DNA of 64,000 nucleotides from Bacteroidota bacterium (GTDB lineage Bacteria; Bacteroidota; Bacteroidia; UKL13-3): NCBI GenBank assembly GCA_027482225.1, contig JAIXWD010000016.1, positions 1 to 64,000 of the forward strand, read 5' to 3'. Shown piece by piece: positions 18,335 to 25,505 of this stretch (position 1 is its first letter; each line of letters starts with the position of its first letter). The notes under the pieces were generated by a model. It saw only the letters and a program-made list of their open reading frames with translations, ran no database searches and was not told where the DNA came from. The position numbers and the translations under genes were made by a program.

Positions 18335-18925
18335 ATGAAAATATTTTTAATTTCTGTTGCAATCTTATTGCTAATTGGAGGCTTAATCGTGTTGTTGTTA
18401 TCATTTAAAACAGGAGACATTGAAACACCCCAATATAAGGTGGTTAAAACAATTGGTGATGTTGAAATTAGGCAATATCCTAAAATGATTGTGGCACAAA
18501 CTACAATAGCTGATACTTCTATGGAAAAAGGCATGAGTAGTGGTTTTAGAACAATTGCAGGATATATTTTTGGTGGTAATGACAGTAACCAAAAAATCGC
18601 AATGACAGCACCCGTTGTGATGAAAATGGGAGATACATCAACCATGTATTTTGTTATGCCTAGGCAATATAAAAAAGACGAATTACCAAAGCCAACATCC
18701 AGTAAAGTTAAAATAGTAGAAGAAGGAGAAAAATACCTAGCAGTGGTTACCTACAGTGGTTTTTCTTCGGCTGAAAAGGTTGAAGTTCACCGAAAGCAAT
18801 TAGAAACTGTGCTCAACCAAAATCAAATTAAAACAGTTGGCTCTTATTTATACATGGGCTATAACGCACCTTGGGATGTTATTAACCGCAGAAACGAAGT
18901 AGCTATAGAGGTTTTAATGGATTGA
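18335..18925 (+). CDS. SOUL family heme-binding protein
   Basis: 196 aa from the ATG at 18335; an upstream in-frame ATG (18278) would add 19 residues but crosses the promoter-like box and spoils the signal sequence. Residues 4-23 are a membrane anchor or signal. The rest is a SOUL/HBP domain: VVKTIGDVEIRQYPKMIVAQT, GFRTIAGYIFGGNDSNQKIAMTAPV, MYFVMPRQYKKDELPKPTS and YLYMGYNAPWDVINRRNEVAIE near the end. SOUL proteins bind heme or related tetrapyrroles; the bacterial role is unclear. It marks the edge of the conserved block before the accessory island. Confidence 0.85.
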   Translation: MKIFLISVAILLLIGGLIVLLLSFKTGDIETPQYKVVKTIGDVEIRQYPKMIVAQTTIADTSMEKGMSSGFRTIAGYIFGGNDSNQKIAMTAPVVMKMGDTSTMYFVMPRQYKKDELPKPTSSKVKIVEEGEKYLAVVTYSGFSSAEKVEVHRKQLETVLNQNQIKTVGSYLYMGYNAPWDVINRRNEVAIEVLMD

Positions 18926-19033
18926 TTTGTTAGCGTTTAAATCCTCGGTGTAATGGAAGATTTCACAAATTTTTCTTAGCAGCACTAAATCCTACATATT
19001 GCCAAATCGATTGTATGCTATGGTTCTGTTTTT

Positions 19034-19636
19034 TCATATTAGTCGTCTTACTTTTTGTTTATAGTTCAAATATACTTGTACGTGTTCTTTCGTTAAAAAT
19101 TCTTCTTCAAGTCGGATCTGTATTTGAATAAGAACATAACCTAAAGTCAAAAACAATGCTGTCAATGCGTTTGGCGTTGTCAACAAAAGTCCGATTAAAC
19201 TCAATATCATTCCAAAAAATATTGGGTTACGAGAAATCGAAAAAAGTCCTGTTATTACCAACTCTGTTTTAGTGTCCTTATCAATACCAATACGCCAAGA
19301 GTTTTTCATATGTCCTTGTGCAATAACTGTCCATAGTAACGAAATAAATAGCAAAATCAGTCCGATATATTGTGTTGTTGTATTAATAAGTTGAGTGATT
19401 GGTAAAAACTTGTCGTGCCAATGCGGAAATAAAGCGTAAATAGCAACATAAATTAACATTGCTATCAATGTCAGTTTGAAGTAAAGTCCGATAAGGCCAT
19501 AAGCACTGTCGTCTTTTGGTAACACAAGCGGATTTTTACCAATTCGTTTTGCAACAATTAAACTTTTTAATACGAAAGCAAGTCCGAAGTAAATTATAAA
19601 ATAGATTGGTAATATTAGTCTTAGTATTTCGTCCAT
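19034..19636 (-). CDS. Isoprenylcysteine carboxylmethyltransferase/PEMT-like membrane protein
   Basis: 200 aa with five to six hydrophobic segments. The C-terminal third carries the fold signature GLFSISRNPIFFGMILSL, then RLEEEFL near residue 180, as in ICMT and phospholipid methyltransferase families that bind SAM at the membrane. Substrate unknown in bacteria. It is the first of six same-strand genes in the palindrome-bearing island, with a diverged palindrome (19652-19826) directly upstream. No convincing palindrome is seen on its 3' side (18926-19033). A cassette origin is therefore possible but unproven for this gene. Confidence 0.78.
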   Translation of the reverse strand: MDEILRLILPIYFIIYFGLAFVLKSLIVAKRIGKNPLVLPKDDSAYGLIGLYFKLTLIAMLIYVAIYALFPHWHDKFLPITQLINTTTQYIGLILLFISLLWTVIAQGHMKNSWRIGIDKDTKTELVITGLFSISRNPIFFGMILSLIGLLLTTPNALTALFLTLGYVLIQIQIRLEEEFLTKEHVQVYLNYKQKVRRLI

Positions 19637-19651
19637 ATTTTGTCTGTTTGT

Positions 19652-19826
19652 TTATATGGTTGGGTTGTAATGCCATTGCCACTAAAGGATGGCAGCTTTA
19701 ATAAGTTGTTGGCTGCCAACACGAATTTAGTTTCGTTACACCAAATTTCATAAACCACAAAATTGTCTGCGTATTACTTAGTTGCCACTTTTGTCAATTG
19801 AACATCAGCTAAGCTAAACCCTTTTT
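19652..19826 (-). repeat. Diverged attC-like palindrome (site A)
   Basis: The segment from CCATTGCCACTAAAGGATGG (left arm, about 19673-19692) can pair with TTGCCACTTTTGTCAATTG (right arm, 19782-19800), with several bulges. Its interior shares about 27 of 33 bases with site C (19741-19773 versus 22399-22431, including CCACAAA and TGTCTGCGTA). The outer TAAC/GTTA boxes are not recognisable, so this looks like a degraded member of the family. Confidence 0.5.
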
Positions 19827-19861
19827 ATTGGCCGTGGTTCTTTTTGTTACCTGGTATATTC

Positions 19862-20959
19862 TCATTCTGTTTGTTTTAACTTGTTTTTATTCTTACTAAA
19901 TATTATAAATTCATTAATAAAGTGTGATATAAATGTGAATGTCAAAATTAATAAAGTAATGGTGATGTAAGAGCTTTGGTTAATACCAAAAAAAGCAATA
20001 CTCCAAATAATAATTATCCATTGAGCAAAGTATATGTTTGTAACTCCATTGCTCCACTTAAATAGTAATTCAAAAAGTTTATTCATTGGTATTTTGTCTA
20101 AAATTAATTTATTAATGTAGATCCATAAAATTACAAAACCGCACATAAATAACATACCACCTTGACGGCTATGATAGTAATCATTAAAATGGTAATCTAT
20201 GTTTGAATATGAAATAGCAACTCCAATTAATAAAACTACAATTCCACCTATACCAAAGTGCTTAAAAGTTCTATTTTGGTCATTTGTATTTTTCATGGTG
20301 TAGCCAAGAAACATACCTAGAAGTGGAAAGGATAACCAAGGAAATATTGGGAAAGCAATTTTATTATCGATAAAACTTAAACCTATTGGTTGGTCTCCCC
20401 AAAACAGTTCTAAAATTTGGTCAATTACTGGAATATTTAGCTTTAATCCCCAAAGAAATGGCGAAAGCAAACTAATCAGAAATGCAGTAAATAGTATGAT
20501 ATACTTGTTGATTTTAAACTCCTGAATAAGTGCCATAATCATTAATGCAATTCCAGCAAATTGTAAAATGTCAACTAAAGTTAAAATAGTGTATTCATTT
20601 ACTATTTCTGAAGGGAATGTTTTTGCAATATCCATTTGTAATTGGTTAGAAAGAGTGAATGGAAGAACACCCCTAATGAAATTTAATATGTATCCCGATA
20701 AAAATATTTTTAAGCCACTTAATAATCTTGGCTTCAATTCTGAATTTCTTGAATAGATAAATGAAAATCCCATCAAAGTCATAAAAACTGGCGCAGCTGG
20801 TGGTCCACCCAAAAATCCTATGATTTGTCCGAATACCGAGTTTTTTACTTCTTCATTTGCAAATACCATAAGAGTATGAACAGCAATCATAAAAAATACT
20901 GCCAACCCTCTAGCAAGGTCTATGGATAAAAGTCTGTTGTTTTGAGTTGTTACATTCAT
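19862..20959 (-). CDS. Acyltransferase-like membrane protein (HGSNAT/DUF1624-related)
   Basis: 365 aa from the ATG at 20959 (a TTG four codons earlier is also possible). About ten hydrophobic segments. The N-terminal helix LLSIDLARGLAVFFMIAVHTLMVF, with Asp-Arg and His, resembles the catalytic start of heparan-alpha-glucosaminide N-acetyltransferase and related DUF418/DUF1624 proteins, which pass acyl groups across membranes. PVFMTLMGFSFIYSRN and IFPWLSFPLLGMFLG fit too. It lies 70 nt downstream of a Crp/Fnr-type gene on the same strand, and the pair fills one interval between two palindromes. Function unproven. Confidence 0.65.
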   Translation of the reverse strand: MNVTTQNNRLLSIDLARGLAVFFMIAVHTLMVFANEEVKNSVFGQIIGFLGGPPAAPVFMTLMGFSFIYSRNSELKPRLLSGLKIFLSGYILNFIRGVLPFTLSNQLQMDIAKTFPSEIVNEYTILTLVDILQFAGIALMIMALIQEFKINKYIILFTAFLISLLSPFLWGLKLNIPVIDQILELFWGDQPIGLSFIDNKIAFPIFPWLSFPLLGMFLGYTMKNTNDQNRTFKHFGIGGIVVLLIGVAISYSNIDYHFNDYYHSRQGGMLFMCGFVILWIYINKLILDKIPMNKLFELLFKWSNGVTNIYFAQWIIIIWSIAFFGINQSSYITITLLILTFTFISHFINEFIIFSKNKNKLKQTE

Positions 20960-21029
20960 CTTTATTATCAATTTTAGACTGCAAAATTGTAATGCATAAA
21001 AATGAATTCATTTGACAAATGTCACAAAA

Positions 21030-21599
21030 TCATTTTGCTCTCAAACGGCTAAGTGTTTCTCTTGAAATTCCAAGAAAGGAAGCAATGTATGTAAGCGGAA
21101 TACGTTGGAAAATTTGTGGTTCTTTATCAAGCAATATCAGATATTTATCAATTGAACTCATCATTTGTGAAAAGTAAATCTTGTCCTCTAAAAATAAAGC
21201 ATAGTCTTCTATTATTGCATTGATAAAATTAGCAATTTGAATATTTGAAAACATTAAAGGCTTTACTTGTTTTAGGTTGATTGAAATAAGCGTACTATTT
21301 TCAATTAACTCAATAGTTTCTCTCGAAGGATTGCCCTTAAAGTTATGCAATGAACCAACCATATCATTCTCCAAAGCAAACCAAGTGTTCACTTCTACAC
21401 CGTCTTTCAGATAATAACTTCTCACAGCACCTTTTATTACAAAATATGCAAAGTCGTGTCGTTGGTTTTCTTTAATAAGAACGTACTTTTTGTCCAAATC
21501 TAAAACTGACAAATGATTACATATTTCTGCTATTGTATTTTCGCTTAATTTTTGATTAGTAGAAAAATGGTCAATAAATGGTTTGAATAAGATGTCCAT
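21030..21599 (-). CDS. Crp/Fnr family transcription regulator
   Basis: 189 aa. The N-terminal cyclic nucleotide-binding-like barrel is seen at about 15-120 (KYVLIKENQRHDFAYFVIKGAVRSYYL, WFALENDMVGS), then a long helix and a short C-terminal helix-turn-helix, RIPLTYIASFLGISRETLSRLR. The residues that bind cAMP in Crp are not conserved, as is usual for this abundant Bacteroidota group. It is immediately upstream of the acyltransferase gene, so control of that gene or of its own transcript is plausible. Both sit between palindromes A and B. Confidence 0.85.
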   Translation of the reverse strand: MDILFKPFIDHFSTNQKLSENTIAEICNHLSVLDLDKKYVLIKENQRHDFAYFVIKGAVRSYYLKDGVEVNTWFALENDMVGSLHNFKGNPSRETIELIENSTLISINLKQVKPLMFSNIQIANFINAIIEDYALFLEDKIYFSQMMSSIDKYLILLDKEPQIFQRIPLTYIASFLGISRETLSRLRAK

Positions 21600-21655
21600 T
21601 TTTAAATGTTTATTTGGGTCTTGATTTCTTTTAGTTTGTGGGGTCTGCTACCATT

Positions 21656-21794
21656 GCTTATAACGTTTCGCGGCCTGACGCAGGTGCCGGCTACGGAAGG
21701 TTAATTTGTCCTGCCAAGATAGAAAATAAATGCGAAGAAAAATGATGATGTTACTGAATTAGCGGCACTTGCCGTTCAGACCGCTGTTATATGC
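21656..21794 (-). repeat. attC-like imperfect palindrome (site B)
   Basis: Left arm 21656-21689 begins GCTTATAACGTTTCGCGG and ends CAGGTGCCG; right arm 21763-21794 begins CGGCACTTGCCG and ends CCGCTGTTATATGC. They pair over about 28 positions. The left arm has four extra unpaired bases (within GTTTC) next to the outer TAAC box, and the right arm has two single extra bases further in. The centre is 73 nt. Outer boxes are TTATAAC and GTTATAT. This is the architecture of integron attC sites (outer boxes, inner boxes, extrahelical bases, variable centre). Confidence 0.75.
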
Positions 21795-21796
21795 AT

Positions 21797-22318
21797 TTAT
21801 TCTTTCTGCCAACCTCTCACAATAGTCATTGTTAAAGAGTCTTGTTGCTTTTGATTTAAGCTTGTGGTCGCTTTACACACAAAATGTTTTTTATTATTCA
21901 ACCAAATGTATATACCTACTTCATTGCTGTCAACAGAAGCAATGGTCGTTTCAATTGTACTATCGGGTTTACAAGTTATGATTTCTAAGGAGTCAATTGT
22001 TCTTCTTTTTTGTAGTATATCTCTATGAATTAAGCCGTCAATTGGACCAGAATAAGGATTTGGGTCGTACTTCACCATTGTCCAGTTAAAAGTAGCAAGT
22101 AAAAGTCCAACTATCCAAATTGTAACTCTTGTCTTATTATTAATGACTCTCCTGCCAAATGCTTTCAGTGTCAGGAAGAGAAAAAGTATTCCCAGTGTCC
22201 AAAGAGTAAATACAACAATTAAAGTGAATATGTCAGAGACTAGCACTAGGAAGTCTTGTCCTTCAGCTTTTGAAATTGAAGGAACTAATAAAAAAATTGT
22301 TATTAATATTCTGTTCAA
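21797..22318 (-). CDS. Unknown membrane protein, single-gene cassette candidate
   Basis: 173 aa. No family recognised. A signal-like helix at 1-18 (ending SKAEG) is followed by two hydrophobic segments (about 24-50 and 66-82) and a C-terminal polar domain of about 85 residues. The start is a TTG at 22318; no in-frame ATG exists before residue 80, and the frame stays open upstream into site C, so the start is uncertain. The gene fills the whole interval between palindromes B and C; its unit is bounded by the exact inverted 10-mers GTTATATGCA (21786-21795) and TGCATATAAC (22333-22342). Confidence 0.6.
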   Translation of the reverse strand: MNRILITIFLLVPSISKAEGQDFLVLVSDIFTLIVVFTLWTLGILFLFLTLKAFGRRVINNKTRVTIWIVGLLLATFNWTMVKYDPNPYSGPIDGLIHRDILQKRRTIDSLEIITCKPDSTIETTIASVDSNEVGIYIWLNNKKHFVCKATTSLNQKQQDSLTMTIVRGWQKE

Positions 22319-22333
22319 CGGTCTTTTATAATT

Positions 22334-22468
22334 GCATATAACGTTCCCGGGCTTGGCGAAGGTGGCGATTTTTATGAATAATTTTCATGCGGAGTACAAA
22401 TTTCCTTTAACCACAAATCTGTCTGCGTAGCAATAAACCGCCACTTTTGCTAAGCCCGTGTTAGCGGT
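22334..22468 (-). repeat. attC-like imperfect palindrome (site C)
   Basis: Left arm 22334-22367 reads GCATATAACGTTCCCGGGCT then TGGCGAAGGTGGCG; right arm 22439-22468 reads CGCCACTTTTGCTAAGCCC then GTGTTAGCGGT. The inner parts pair (GGGCTT with AAGCCC, GTGGCG with CGCCAC), and the left arm has four extra bases beside TAAC, at the same place as in site B. The centre is 71 nt. The outer boxes differ from each other (GCATATAAC, GTTAGCGGT), as if they came from two different neighbouring units. Confidence 0.78.
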
Positions 22469-22476
22469 TGGCTTTC

Positions 22477-23037
22477 TCATTTGTCGACAGTCAAAGTTAA
22501 ATAGTCAAAGCCGATTGGACTTTTGTAAATGCAAGCATTTGTTGTCTGTCCAACCGAAATTGTTTGCCAAAAATTTTGTCTACAAAGAAGTCGTTTGCTT
22601 ACCCCTTCTACATTTAATATTAAAATATTTTTTTCAGGTCTTCTAAAGCCACCTTTATAAAATTCTTTGTCTAGAACAATAAAAGTGTCGCATTTGTATA
22701 AAGTCGATGTTGTAGTGTTAAAATACTGTCCGCCTAACATAGAAATTCCGATAAAACCTATCGTAAACATAATTGAAAGGCTTGAATAGTTGGTCAGCAT
22801 TTTAGGATTTAAAATAACATAAGGTTTAATTTTTCTAGCCAATAATAGTCCTGATAATAGTCCCAATGTCCCAAAGGTAAAACCAAATAAATATGGATTG
22901 TCATAGTTTTTAAAATTGTCTATTGCAATAATTGCCATAAACATTCCACCAAATAATGAAACAAAAATTCCTGTCACGACTATGATTTTTTTTAGTCGGC
23001 TCACATTGTCAAATGATTTGATTTTTTGTTTTGTCAT
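22477..23037 (-). CDS. Unknown multi-pass membrane protein in cassette candidate
   Basis: 186 aa. Not recognised. Three to four hydrophobic segments (about 17-39, 49-66 and 85-103), then a polar C-terminal domain of about 80 residues that may fold outside or in the cytoplasm. It lies 43 nt downstream of the HEPN-like gene (23081-23620) on the same strand; both fall in the unit bounded by 22460 and 23659. A regulator or immunity-like partner for its neighbour is possible, but nothing in the sequence shows it. Confidence 0.6.
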   Translation of the reverse strand: MTKQKIKSFDNVSRLKKIIVVTGIFVSLFGGMFMAIIAIDNFKNYDNPYLFGFTFGTLGLLSGLLLARKIKPYVILNPKMLTNYSSLSIMFTIGFIGISMLGGQYFNTTTSTLYKCDTFIVLDKEFYKGGFRRPEKNILILNVEGVSKRLLCRQNFWQTISVGQTTNACIYKSPIGFDYLTLTVDK

Positions 23038-23080
23038 TTAGTGTTATCTATTCCGAAATCTAAGTGCTATTAGCCTTCAA

Positions 23081-23620
23081 TCAATTTTTGTATAACTCTT
23101 CATTTCTCTTTTCCCAATATTCGCCAAGTTGTTTTCTCGTCTTAATGATGAGTTCTATAATTTCTGTTAGTGAATCTTCTGAAAATTGTAAATACTCTTG
23201 TTCCATTCCATTTGTAGAAATTCTCAAGTTCACATAAGTGTAGCCATCATCATCGGTGTTTTCCCAGTCCGCGTGAACAACCAAGTTACGAAGTCTGCCA
23301 GATTCCTTTAAATTAGTTATTAGATTTTCATAACCTTCAATTTTTATGTCACAAGCAGAGTGAAAGTCATCGCTAAATCGTTTAAACAAGTCAACTTTAG
23401 TGGAATAGTTCATTTTATGTAAAACTATTAGTCCCGTTGAGTCAGTTCTGTCTGTAAATATTTCACAGATTATTCTATCAAGTGATTTTTCCAGTCCGTT
23501 AAAATACATAACAATATGTCCAATAAGAGGAAGCGAGTTTTCTAAATACTCTTCAGCCTTTTCTTCATCTTCTATTTCATGATAAAGATGTTGTTCAAAT
23601 ATTTTCTTTTTTTGCTTCAT
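23081..23620 (-). CDS. Unknown protein with HEPN-like RxxxxH motif
   Basis: 179 aa, soluble, mostly helical by composition. No named family recognised. Residues 29-60 (PLIGHIVMYFNGLEKSLDRIICEIF) look like a first long helix. GRLRNLVVHADW contains R111-N-L-V-V-H116, an Rx4H motif of the kind found in HEPN-domain RNases and other HEPN proteins, where the Arg and His form the active or binding site. The protein size and the helix-motif order agree with HEPN, but this rests on one motif. It is first in a two-gene unit with a membrane protein, downstream of half-site D. Confidence 0.55.
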   Translation of the reverse strand: MKQKKKIFEQHLYHEIEDEEKAEEYLENSLPLIGHIVMYFNGLEKSLDRIICEIFTDRTDSTGLIVLHKMNYSTKVDLFKRFSDDFHSACDIKIEGYENLITNLKESGRLRNLVVHADWENTDDDGYTYVNLRISTNGMEQEYLQFSEDSLTEIIELIIKTRKQLGEYWEKRNEELYKN

Positions 23621-24116
23621 TATATTTTTGGATTCTTGTCAGTTAGGCTTACCGCTAACTTACATATCTGCGAAACTAAAACCCATTAAAGGTTCGCCTA
23701 ATAACACCATACATCCAATATTGCGAAGTTTTATTCGGATATAAACGGATAAAGGGTTCGCATTATTTTTAAATAAATAGGATGAATTGGGGTCTGTGAT
23801 ATTCATTTTTTGGGGTTTTATACAATACCAAATAAAGAAATTATTGTATTAAAAACCAACTTAAATTTTTGAGAAGGAGTATTTATTTTTTGAAATGTGT
23901 TTTAAAATTATTTCTTATCCAGATGCCTTAGCATGAAGATATTAGAGGTTATTTTATTTTTTTTAAAGTTTACCTCGGCTTAGTTTTCTGATGCTTTGGT
24001 AGATGTAAGCTTCCCCCAAGATTAGCATTCATTTTTTAGTTGCGTAACGTGTAACACCCCGCAAGATATGAAGTTAAAACGACCCACCACTTTTTTGCTG
24101 ATTTGGTTAATGGATG
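23621..24116. other. Gene-free region upstream of the island
   Basis: About 500 bp. It contains half-site D and, beyond it, two loosely similar stretches (ATATCTGCGAA near 23664 with AAAGGTTCGCC near 23688; ATATTGCGAAG near 23722 with AAAGGGTTCGC near 23752) which may be a diverged direct repeat. The remainder is AT-rich with no supported ORF. In particular there is no tyrosine recombinase or its remnant that I can see. Confidence 0.5.
23651..23690 (-). repeat. Half-site with attC-like outer box (site D)
   Basis: ACCGCTAAC (23651-23659) is the exact inverted copy of GTTAGCGGT (22460-22468) in site C, at the other end of the two-gene unit. No second arm is found within the next 400 bp, so this may be a truncated site or an insertion point of attI character. 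Confidence 0.45.
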
Positions 24117-25094
24117 TTAAAACTTTTGAATCTCGGATGGTACAATGCTTGTTTTAATTTGGGCAATTACTTGGCCCATTTTAAGGTGGCTGTTTTTAGC
24201 ATGTTGCAATTGCTTAAAATTATTTTTAACAGCTTGTAGTTTTGTAAAAGAGCTAATAAATAAATAGTATGATTTTACGTAATTACCATCCAACGCAAGT
24301 GTTCTGAAAAAGCTTTTTAATGTTATTTTAAGTAAGAAATATATCAACTCAATTCCGTTTAAATGCAGATAATGTAAATACATTTTGTTGCGTTTGGATA
24401 TAACGCGTACTTTGTGGCTTGGTTCTTTTTTTATGGTTGCAGAGTTTGGATGTCGGCAAATGGATCGTGATTCGAAATAAATTTTATATCCCAACCTCCA
24501 AGCCCTTATTCCCAGATCTAAATCTTCGCTGTAGTAAGGGTTATAAATTTCGTTGAAGCAACCTATTTCTATTAGTTTTTTTCTGTTAACAAGGGCATTG
24601 GCACCCGACATAAATAAACTGTAATGTGTGGTTTTATTTAAGTTAATGTAATTGGCTGTTCCTTTAATATCGCCAAAAGAATAGTTGGGATATTTTGCTC
24701 CATCTTGTATTTTATCGGAGTTTAATCCAATAATTTTTCCCATTACTCCAAATGTATCATCATGGTTAAAAAGTGGTATTTGATGAACAAAATACTCGTT
24801 TGTTAATTGCACATCGGTGTTTAATATAAATACCAAATCTTTTGTTGCCGCACGAATACCTGTATTTGTGTTACCAGAAAAACCTATGTTTTGATGGTTT
24901 TCTATTACTTTAATGGTAGGGTAAGTTTTTTTGATGAAAGCAACAGAATCATCAGCGGAATGGTCATCAGATATGATGATTTCAAAATCGGATATTTTTG
25001 ATGTTTCTAATGCTGAAAAAACATATGGAATATTTTCTTCTAAAAGGTGTTTACCGTTGTAGTTTGGAATAATTACTGATATGCTGTAACTCAT
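24117..25094 (-). CDS. Family 2 glycosyltransferase
   Basis: 325 aa from the ATG at 25094; a TTG five codons upstream is less likely. The GT-A fold is seen: SVIIPNYNGKHLLEENI, FEIIISDDHSADDS, NIGFSGNTNTGIRAA, LNTDVQL (the DxD-type motif) and NPYYSEDLDLGIRAWRLGYKIYF. This resembles rhamnosyl- and dTDP-sugar-type transferases that build cell-surface polysaccharide. A hydrophobic stretch near 255-270 could rest on the membrane. It stands alone, not in a polysaccharide cluster, so the acceptor is unknown. Confidence 0.87.
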   Translation of the reverse strand: MSYSISVIIPNYNGKHLLEENIPYVFSALETSKISDFEIIISDDHSADDSVAFIKKTYPTIKVIENHQNIGFSGNTNTGIRAATKDLVFILNTDVQLTNEYFVHQIPLFNHDDTFGVMGKIIGLNSDKIQDGAKYPNYSFGDIKGTANYINLNKTTHYSLFMSGANALVNRKKLIEIGCFNEIYNPYYSEDLDLGIRAWRLGYKIYFESRSICRHPNSATIKKEPSHKVRVISKRNKMYLHYLHLNGIELIYFLLKITLKSFFRTLALDGNYVKSYYLFISSFTKLQAVKNNFKQLQHAKNSHLKMGQVIAQIKTSIVPSEIQKF

Positions 25095-25320
25095 CTTTGT
25101 TGTTTTCAAGTGGTGTTATTTCGCTTTATTGAATGTCGAAAATCAGAGAGCCAAGTTAAATAATTATGCGAAAAATGAAGTAGTTATAAATGAATATTTA
25201 TGAGGTGGTTAAATTTTGAATAGCTAATCTGAACCTTCGGAAGGGGTGGCAACCCCCAATAATTTTTTTTAATTTTTTTGAATAATTATTTTACAGTTTA
25301 GCATAATTTTTTCAGGAAAT

Positions 25321-25440
25321 TAAGCCCGGTTTAGCCGTTGCAGTGAGCTACTCCCGAGTATGCAAGCATTCGGGACATGCTTCGTAGCAAGGAACACGTG
25401 GTGCAGCCTGTAGCGCAGCGAAATGGCTGTGAAGCGCAAA
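25321..25440. repeat. GC-rich structured intergenic element
   Basis: By my count 66 of 120 bases are G or C (55%) in a region otherwise near one third. It contains TCCCGA (25351-25356) facing TCGGGA (25369-25374), and GCGCAGCG (25412-25419) with related GCGC words, so it can fold into several hairpins. It is non-coding in all frames as far as I can judge. It might be an interspersed repeat or a structured RNA; a strand cannot be assigned. Confidence 0.45.
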
Positions 25441-25453
25441 AATAAACTATACA

Positions 25454-25488
25454 AAAAAATCCCGCTAGTTAACTAACGGGATTTTTTT
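25454..25488. terminator. Bidirectional terminator after the cyclophilin gene
   Basis: ATCCCG (25459-25464) pairs with CGGGAT (25477-25482), with further TAGTTAACTA pairing in the loop, an A-tract on one side and a T-tract on the other. It lies 18 nt beyond the stop of the minus-strand glmM-ychF-cyclophilin operon. Confidence 0.85.
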
Positions 25489-25505
25489 GAAAGATGAAGT
25501 ACATT

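Larger units (their letters stand above)
25110..25505. other. Gene-free region with two structured elements
   Basis: About 400 bp between the glycosyltransferase and cyclophilin genes. It has a CCTTCGGAAGG and GGGGT/ACCCC double hairpin followed by T-runs (25234-25280), then a GC-rich segment (25321-25440, annotated separately), then a bidirectional terminator. No protein-like ORF is present. Confidence 0.6.

Noticed and set aside
19652-23690. Palindromes as insertion-sequence ends or MITEs
   Set aside because: No transposase is present, no target-site duplication is evident, and the boxes match per gene unit rather than per palindrome.
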